A stretch of 64,000 bases of DNA from Platanthera guangdongensis (lineage: Eukaryota; Streptophyta; Magnoliopsida; Asparagales; Orchidaceae), in assembly GCA_039583875.1 (NCBI GenBank), contig CM077163.1:228834646-228898645 (forward strand), written 5' to 3'. The notes under the pieces are model-generated. The model was not told the DNA's origin, ran no database searches, and worked only from the letters and a program-made list of their open reading frames with translations. The first letter of the stretch is position 1. The number at the start of each line of letters is the position of its first letter. Shown piece after piece: positions 56,811 to 64,000 of the stretch. A program made the position numbers and the translations under genes.

Positions 56811-57780
56811 ATGGAGCAGGAACCTCTTCAAGAGACTGAGCCGAGGAGAGTGGAGCAAGTGGTTGTGGAACCGGTGGTGCCAAGGAGGGCAACCGAGAGG
56901 CAGCTTAAGCATGTAATGAGCTTTAACCCTCCGGTATTCTCGGGGTTGGGAACCCCATCTCAGGCTGAAGACTGGCTCTCCAGGGTGAAGAGAGTCATGA
57001 CAGCAACGGAGACGGAGGAGTGGCAAATGACCACCATCGCTACGTTACTTCTGGACGGTGAAGCGAGAATGTGGTGGGAAGGATTGGAGATGCACTTACT
57101 GAGAGGTAGGCAACTTGGTGATGTCTCGATGGAGGAGTTCTCGAGATTGTTCTTGGCTAGATACCTTCCTTCGACGCAGAGGATATCGTTGGAGAACGAA
57201 TTTCTGAAGTTGGTTCAGGGTGAGAAGAGCGTGGATGAATATCTCCACGAGTTTACTCGTTTGAGTCGATATGCTAGCTCCACCATCGCGGATGAGGAGC
57301 ACAAGACGAATCGATTCTACGAAGGCTTGAGAGATGAGTTGAGGTTACTACTATCGGGGCTGATGACGCAGGGTTTCTTAACCTTGGTCAACACAGCCCG
57401 GTCCTTGGAGAAGGACATGAAGAATGTGCAAGCAAAGAAAAGCTTGGGCGAGAAGAAATCTGGGTTCAAAGTGTCGACTACTTCAAAGTCTGGCTATCAA
57501 AGATTCTTTAAGAAGCATAGGACTTCGGGTCCAGCTCCTTCTGTTGCTTCTGGGGCGACTACGAGTCGGACCCCGGGCACGTGTTTTACTTGTGGAAAGA
57601 CTGGGCACTTTGCCCGCGACTGTTGGAGCGGACGTCCCAAGTCCGAAAGAAAGCCGGGAGCTACTTATGAAGAGAAGGGCAAGGCGGTGGAGTCGACCGC
57701 ATCCCACTATGCTCCGGCCCAACCAAGGGTCTATAATCTTGACCAACAGGAGGTCATCAAACAGACTGATGTGGTGACAG
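56811..57780 (+). CDS. Tekay gag, ending at an intron-like junction
   Basis: Open from the ATG at 56811. It encodes the Gag core (PPVFSGLGTPSQAEDWL, EARMWWEGLEMH, FLARYLPSTQR, LVQGEKSVDEYLHEFTRLS) and an intact zinc knuckle, CFTCGKTGHFARDC, at 57583-57624. The frame is also coding upstream (about 56640-56792, an alanine/serine-rich N-terminus) but a TAG at 56793 cuts it, so the true start may be further left and lost. At 57780 the reading reaches DVVT, the conserved gag-protease joint. Reading on gives a stop at 57789-57791. Confidence 0.8.
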
Positions 57781-57856
57781 GTACAGTTTAATTTATAGCA
57801 AGTCAATTTCTTTAAATACTTGTTATGCACATGTTACCTTACCACTGCTTGTTTAG
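57781..57856 (+). other. Intron-like 76-bp segment between gag and protease
   Basis: Starts GTACAG after a CAG (57778-57780) and ends TTGTTTAG before G. It is about 70% A+T, against about 50% in the flanks, with a T-rich 3' half and a possible branch site CTTAC near 57838. It contains in-frame stops. Its exact removal joins gag (phase 1) to protease in frame at the conserved junction. Confidence 0.6.
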
Positions 57857-60800
57857 GATTTGTATTAATTTGTGAAAATCCAGCACGAGCACTCTTCGAT
57901 ACGGGAGCTTCACACTCCTTCTTGTCAGAAGGATTTATATCACGCATCGGAGTCCCTTCTTCGATGGCGAAGGATAAGTTGGATGTGTTGTTGCCCAATG
58001 GGTGTTCGATGCGAGCGGATAGGATCTGCGATGTTAAGATTCGTATTGGGAATCAGGAGTTCGACCTGCAGGCATCTTTACATCCGTTGGTGGAGTTCGA
58101 CATTATATTTGGCATGGACTGGCTCTCGGAGCAGCAAGCCTATATCGATTGCGGTCGGAAGGAAGTCAAGTTGGGAGCTAGTCGTGAGACCACTTTTACA
58201 GGCTTAAAGGGGTCGAGCAAGACGTTGATGTCTGCTCTTCAGGTGGTGAAGGCGGTTCGTGCCGGTGCAGAACTGTTCTTTACACTAGTGGAGGTTGCAA
58301 AGTTAAAGCCCGCGTTGGATTGTATTTCAGTGGTATCGGAATACCCTGATGTGTTCCCCGCAGATCTTCCTGGAGCCCCGCCTCAGCGGGAGATAGATTT
58401 TACGATTGAGCTAGTGCCAGGAGCAAAGCATGTGTCACGATCTCCTTATCGGCTAGCGCCTAAGGAAATTACGGAGCTGAAAGTTCAACTGCAAGAGTTG
58501 TTGGAGCAAGGGTATGTGCGCCCGAGTTCTTCGCCTTGGAGCGCACCGGTCCTCTTTGTTAAGAAGGACGGAAGCTTGAGGCTATGTATTGATTACCGGG
58601 AGCTCAACTAGCTGACGGAGAAGAACAAGTACCCGATCCCCCGGATTGATGATCTTTTTGATCATTTGGTAGGGTCGACGGTGTACTCGAAGTTGGATCT
58701 CAAGGCTGGGTACTATCAGCTGCGAATAAGGGAGAGTGATATCCCGAAGACAGCGTTTAGTACGAGATACGGGCATTATGAGTTTACGGTCATGCCGTTT
58801 GGGCTGACTAATGCGCCGTCAGTGTTCATGGATTTGATGAACAGGACGTTCAGGGAGTACTTGGACCATTTCGTGATCGTCTTCATCGATGATATTTTGG
58901 TGTACTCGCAAAGTGAGGAAGATCACTTCAAGTATCTTCATTTGGTGTTGGAGACGCTAAGGAGAAATCAGTTGTATGCCAAGTTCTCGAAGTGCGAGTT
59001 TTGGCTATCCTCAGTGGCGTTCCTCGGGCATATAGTGAGTGGAGAGGGTATTGTTGTGGATCCGGCGAAGATCGTTGCGATACGGGAGTCGCCTGAGCTT
59101 GTTACGATAGTGGAAGTCCGGAGTTTTCTGGGGCTTGCCGGCTATTATAGGCGCTTTGTAGAGAACTTCTCGCGGATAGCGTTACCTCTCACTACTTTGA
59201 CGAGAAAGGAGCATAAGTTCGTTTGGACGCCGGAGTGCGCGCGAGCTTTTGAGGAGTTGAAGTGTCGGTTGACCACGGCGCCTGTGCTGAGTTCGCCATA
59301 TGGGACCGAAGGCTATGAGATTTATAGTGATGCTTCGGGCAGCGGTTTGGGTTGCGTGCTACTGCAACACGGAAGTGTAATAGCTTATGGCTCGAGACAG
59401 CTAAAAGTGCATGAAAGGAACTATCCGGTCCATGACTTGGAGTTAGCGGCCGTGATTTTTGCCTTGAAGCTCTGGAGACACTATTTGTACGGTGTGAAGA
59501 TTGATATCTACACCGATCACAAGAGCCTGAAGTATCTTATTGATCAGAAGGATCTGAATATGCGGCAGCGTAGATGGATGGAGTTTCTGGAGGACTATAC
59601 ATTCAAGATCCACTACGTGTCTGGTAAGGGTAATGCGGTTGCGGACGCGTTGAGTCGCCGAGCCCCAGCTCAAGCCAATTGGCTATTGGTGCATGATGAG
59701 CGGTTGGTGCGGGAGTTGGAAGCGTTGGAGATTGTTTGTGTGGATAGACAATCAAGTGCTGAAGCAGTTCTGAATTGGACTGAAGTCCAATATGACCTGG
59801 CTGATCGTATTCGACAGGCTTTGGATATGGATGCTCATATGAAACAGTTCATGGTAGAGGCTCTGGATGGGTCAAATTCCCAATTCGTCGTGGAGGACGG
59901 ATTACTTTGTAAGGACGGTCGTCTGTACGTCCCAAGTGTGGGTAATTTGCGGGTGGAGTTGTTGTACGAGGCACACCATACCAAGTACTTGATTCACCCG
60001 GGGAGCACGAAGATGTATCGTGATGTGAAGAAACTGTTTTGGTGGCCGGGTTCGAAGAAGGATGTGGCGCTATACGTAGCGAAGTGCCAAACTTGCGCCT
60101 TGGTGAAGACGGAGTGTCAAAAGCCGGGAGGATTTCTTAAGTCCTTGCCTATTCCGGAGTGGAAATTCGACGACATCTCTATGGACTTTGTGCACGGTTT
60201 GCCAAGGTCGCAAAAGGGGAACGACGCCATTTGGGTGGTTGTTGATCGGTTAACGAAGGTGTCGCATTTTATTCCGCATAGGAAGGATGATCCGGTGGAG
60301 AAGTTGGCAAAGCTTTATGTAGATAACATAGTACGGCTTCATGGTGTGCCCCGCAGCATCGTGAGTGACCGAGATGGGCGGTTCACGTCCAATGATTGGA
60401 GGCTTGTGCAACAAATGTTGGGAACAAAGCTGAAATTCAGCACAGCCTTCCATCCGCAAACGGATGGGCAGACCGAGAGGGTCAATAGAACCATGGAAGA
60501 CATGCTCCGCATGTGTGTCTTGGATTTCGGAAAGCAATGGGAAGACCACCTGTTTTTGGTGGAGTTCGCATACAACAATAACTACCAAGCGAGTATTCAG
60601 ATACCTCCTTTCGAGGCCCTATATGGTAGAAAATGTCGCACGCTGTTGTCTTGGTTAGAAACGGGTAAGTCAAAGTTGTATAAGCGATCAGAAGTGGAGG
60701 ATGCTATTTCTTTGGTGAGAACCATTCGGGAGAGGTTGCTTATCGCTCAGGACCGGCAAGCAAAGTACTATAATGCCAAGCACAGGAACGTGGAGTTTGC

Positions 60801-61284
60801 TGTGGGCGACTATGTGTACTTAAAGATCAAGCCGTTCAAGGGTGTCTCGCGGGTGCGGCGACTGAAAAAGCTAAGCCCGAGGTACCTTAGGCCGTTTGAA
60901 GTTCTGGAGCGAGTCGGTGAAGCGGCCTATCGGTTGAAGCTTTCAGTGGAGCTTAGTGGTTTACATGATGTATTCCATATTTCGGCGCTTCGCAAGGCGG
61001 TGCAAGAGCCTACGCAAGTGATCGCGGTTCATCAAGTGCCGGTGGATAGTGGGCTAACGACAAAGGTCAAGCCCGTGCGGATTGAGGACTCGGAGGTCAA
61101 GCGGCTACGCAATAAAGAGATCAGGATGGTCAAGGTCCGGTGGAACAATTGCGGTCGTGAAGAGCTCTCTTGGGAGCGAGAGCAGACTATGCTTGACGAG
61201 TATCTGGAGTTGTTCCGCTTAGGTACAAATTTTGTTTTGTACATGTCTTTCCTTTATGTAATTTCGTGGACGAAATTCTTTTAA
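57857..61284 (+). pseudogene. Tekay pol: protease, RT, RNase H, integrase, chromodomain-like end
   Basis: One frame with a single stop, TAG at 58609-58611, where the family has Lys after CIDYRELN. Protease ALFDTGASHSF (57892-57924); RT with [13 protein letters not shown] (catalytic FIDD, near 58890); RNase H with [10 protein letters not shown] and [10 protein letters not shown]; integrase zinc region ([12 protein letters not shown] .. CQTCALVK); integrase core with [29 protein letters not shown] and [13 protein letters not shown], so D, D and E are kept; then a GPY/F-like block ([11 protein letters not shown]) and a chromodomain-like end (MVKVRWNN, then EELSWERE). Apart from the stop it looks complete. 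Confidence 0.9.
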
Positions 61285-61295
61285 GAGGGGGAGAG
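61283..61295 (+). other. Polypurine tract of the Tekay element
   Basis: AAGAGGGGGAGAG directly before the 3' LTR. It overlaps the end of the pol frame. Confidence 0.85.
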
Positions 61296-61296
61296 T

Positions 61297-63582
61297 TGTA
61301 ACGCCCCGAAACTCAAAATAGCGACGGGGGACGTTTTGGGCCAATTTTGGGTTCTGGCTGCAGGCACACGGCTTGGGACACGGGCGTGTCCCAGGGCGTG
61401 TCAAGCTTGTGTCGACACTCAGCCGGGAAGTCGACATTTTGGTCTCGACATTGTGTCGAGACTGGGCACACGGCCTGCGACACGGGCGTGTCGCAGGGCG
61501 TGTCGACCCGTGTCAACACTTAGCCCGCGAAGTCGACACTTTGCGTTCGACGAAGTGTTGAGACATGGCACACGGCCTGCGACACGGGCGTGTCGCAGGG
61601 CGTGTCGACCAGTGTCGACACTCGTCCCGGTAAGTCGACACTTTGCTCTCGACATTGTGTCGAGACAAGGCACACGGCCTAGGACGCGGGCGTGTCCAAG
61701 GTCGTGTCATCAGGTCGACGATCTTCGCTCGACGAAGTGTCGAGTGTCGAGACCGTGTACACGACCTGGAGCCCAGGCGTGTTGAGGTGACACGGGCAAG
61801 GACACGGGCGTGTCCTAGAACCCGTGCAGTGCTCGGGTTGTTTTCGAGGAAAAATGATGGGGGTACACGGCCGTGTCAGGTGGAACACGGGCATGTCAGG
61901 TCGAACACGGGCGTGTTCGATACTCGTGTGTTGTTCCAGGCGATTCGATTTTGACGGCGAATGAGGCACACGGCCCTGGACACGGGCGTGTGCCAGGCCG
62001 TGTTCGGTCCAGATTGGGCATTTCAGTCCCGAATCAAAGCCGTTCATTTCTTTAATTGATGATCCGACGGTTGGGGGTTGTTCCTGAAGGGATATACCCG
62101 GGATTGGACTTAGAAACCCTCACTTTTCATGAGTGGATATCTTTCTAAAACCTTAGAGAGAGAGGAGAGCCAAGGAAGGAAGAAGGAGCTAGATCCGGCC
62201 ATTGGAGGAGCTTCGAAGCTCCAAATCGCGAGCCGACTCCGGATCCACGGAGGCAAAGCTAGTGTGGTGCTTTTCATCCGCTTACTTTCCCATGGCGCCA
62301 AAGAGGAACGCTAGGGTAACGATTCTCTTCTTGAGCATGAGTAGCCCTCCTTCTTTGCATAGGAAGCCCGCTCTCGCGAGTTTGCGGAGAGTTGGAGGCT
62401 TTCCTTCGGGTAGATATGTGAAGTCCCCGTTGTTTAGAGTCCGTAAGCGAGAACGGACATAGGCATGATGTGTGAAGCCTATCCGGACGTGTTGGTCTGG
62501 ATCGGTGATGTTGCATTGCATAATGCCGGAGAAGACTCCGTGCTATTGGTTGTTTTTCGGGTTTTCTACACGGCAGATTGCAACAGGGAGCCTTGGGGAT
62601 TAACCCAAAGGTGCACCCGGAAAACTGGGCGGATGCATGATCTTGCCAACTTGGTGGCCTGAGAGCCAACTTGAACATAACCGGGTTATGTGAAATGTGA
62701 TGGAAATGGGACTCGGGAGAAGTTTGACCTGCGCATTTGGTTTAAATTACCATTGCGGGCGCATATGGTTTAAATTACCGTTACGTTGTGAGCACGGGTT
62801 AGATGGAACCGTACCCGTTCTATGTCGTTCGGATTAGAGCCGTTGGCATAGATGAGAGTCTTCGGCGGTCTATGGTTTTAATTACCGTGACCCATGTCGG
62901 GAAGACAAATTGCTCATTGATTGGCCGTCCAAAGGGATGGTGGTGAGTCGGCAAACTTAGACTGCGTTCACCGAGAATGTGCCTTGAGTGCACGGGGTGT
63001 GTGGCCGTCTGAGCCTACGCGTGTGATGAAATGAATATTGTTATATATTGCTCGCTTATGCTAATGAAATGCAGGGAAAGAGCATCGCCGCCCCGAGTTG
63101 GGGGCGGGATCGTTATAATTTGGTCAGCATTGCTGACCGTTGCCTTGTTTTGCCACCGGGCGGTGGTTTGTTGTTTGCAGGTGCTGCTGGACCAAGCGGT
63201 CAATAGCGGGCTAAAGCCCTTTTTGCAAAGCCGGCCCTCGAAGGCCCAATTGGAAGTGTTTACTGCTTTATTCATGTGTGACCGGCCTGCGTGCCGTAGT
63301 TTGTAAACCATGTAATATGAAGTGAACAATTTTTGTAAGGCCTTAAGGCTTATACTGGTGTATCTTGTAACATTCCTATTTTGGTATTAGTGGACATTCA
63401 TGCTTTAGTGCTGGGTTCTTATTTGCAACCTTTATAAACTGCTTCCGCTAGAATGTTCTGTGTAGGACGTTGATTGGTTGGATGGTTTCCATGAGTAACC
63501 ACCCGGTCTGTCTGTAGTATATGGCGTCGAGCCCCGGCCGGACCTACTACTATATGCTATGCGACGGATAGGGGGTATTACA
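61297..63582 (+). repeat. Tekay 3' LTR
   Basis: 2286 bp, TGTAACGCCCC to GGGGTATTACA. Differs from the 5' copy by many single changes (mostly transitions) and a loss of 12 bp near 61870 (one CCGGCCACACGG unit). Confidence 0.95.
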
Positions 63583-63587
63583 TGCAG

Positions 63588-64000
63588 AGTCTGGAATTAA
63601 TCTCGCATACCTTGGAGGAGAGCAAGCTGAAGTAGCTCAGGTAATATACCCTCCAGCAAACTTTAATATGATACATCAGGAGGTACAGTCTATGTATAGT
63701 CCTCCTGATGGTAATCTGAATGTTATTTTGGAGAAAGTAGTACAACCAGTGCCAGAGGCAGTTCTATAAGAACAAGAAGCACAATTATCTAAGAAAAGGT
63801 TCATAGAGCAAGCTGAACTTAGGCCTGATTTTGAACAATGGAGCCCCACCTGCAGGAATATCATTTTGACTGCTTGGAAAGCTGCTAAAGATAATATTCT
63901 GGATAGAGGCAAATGGTATTCTGACCTGGAGTGGAGGAAGCATGAGAATAGGCAAGAGGCCATTGTGCAATATAGAAGAAAGACTAAATTGGAAAAGCTA
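63588..64000 (+). pseudogene. Extra ORF of the SIRE-like element, continuation
   Basis: After removing the Tekay element and one TGCAG copy, the codon split at 54115 is completed at 63588-63589 and the frame goes on to the window end, with one stop (TAA, 63767). It includes NIILTAWKAAKDNILDRGKW and WYSDLEWRKHENRQEA. The protein's end lies outside the window. Confidence 0.65.

Larger units (their letters stand above)
54116..63582 (+). mobile_element. Full-length Tekay/Del chromovirus element
   Basis: 9467 bp: LTRs 54116-56412 and 61297-63582 (about 2-3% different by eye), target duplication TGCAG (54111-54115 and 63583-63587), iMet-type PBS, gag, pro-RT-RH-IN with a chromodomain-like C-terminus, and polypurine tract. 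Lesions are few: stops at 56793 and 58609, plus an intron-like insert at the gag-pro joint. Confidence 0.95.
46000..64000 (+). mobile_element. SIRE-like Copia element with extra ORF, runs past the window
   Basis: 5' LTR (about 46000-47960), tRNA-iMet PBS, gag, protease-integrase, then directly an extra ORF (51916 onward). RT and RNase H, which should lie between integrase and the extra ORF, are missing. A Tekay element is inserted at 54116. The extra ORF continues at 63588 to the window end, so the 3' LTR lies outside. The left LTR end could not be fixed. Confidence 0.75.

Noticed and set aside
57820..57855. ATG at 57820 as the start of a separate pol ORF
   Set aside because: The first 12 codons fall in the AT-rich intron-like insert and have no match to protease; the conserved sequence starts exactly at 57857.

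Overview
The window is nuclear DNA from a flowering plant, most likely a eudicot. One host gene sits at the left edge. Almost everything else is LTR retrotransposons of the plant lineages Athila, Tat, Tekay/Del (Ty3/gypsy) and SIRE-like and other Copia elements, inserted into one another. The sequence does not let me name a species. Lineage names rest on recognised protein motifs and structure, not on database searches.

Layout. 1-2160: the 5' part of a minus-strand gene for a PAM2-motif RNA-binding protein (CID type). 2161-4577: spacer with two MITE-like hairpin elements. 4578-25103: an Athila-like element (LTR, PBS, gag remnant, 3' region, second LTR). Its interior is filled by a decayed Tat element (about 6837-10026) and the 5' end of a Tekay-like element (10027-11577, resuming at 20022). 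That gag is split by a solo LTR (TSD CCAAG), itself split by a complete non-autonomous Copia element (13793-19863, TSD CTAAG). The second Athila LTR contains a minus-strand Copia solo LTR. 25104-36560: a 5'-truncated Tat element with two antisense multi-exon gene remnants. 36560-43460: a decayed minus-strand Copia element split by another solo LTR (36701-40370), which carries an alternating-palindrome element (37695-39309, TSD GCTAC). 43467-45990: LTR-like sequence around a Copia integrase fragment. About 46000-64000: a SIRE-like Copia element with an extra ORF, split by a full-length Tekay element (54116-63582, TSD TGCAG).

How the parts relate. The target-site duplications give a firm order of insertion in four places. 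Most coding regions are broken, often by stops that look like C-to-T changes. The least damaged are the Tekay pol (one stop, catalytic residues present) and the Copia ORF at 15723-17906 (open for 727 codons).

Points most worth following: (1) a GTGTCGACAC dyad array placed before TATA boxes both in the SIRE-like LTR and in front of its extra ORF, and reused in the unrelated Tekay LTR; (2) a long open Gag-integrase ORF, in a recently moved Copia element, whose integrase has lost all three catalytic acidic residues; (3) a 76-bp intron-like segment whose removal restores the gag-pol frame in Tekay; (4) antisense spliced genes with their own TATA box in Tat; (5) a six-arm alternating palindrome built from a tRNA-like unit.
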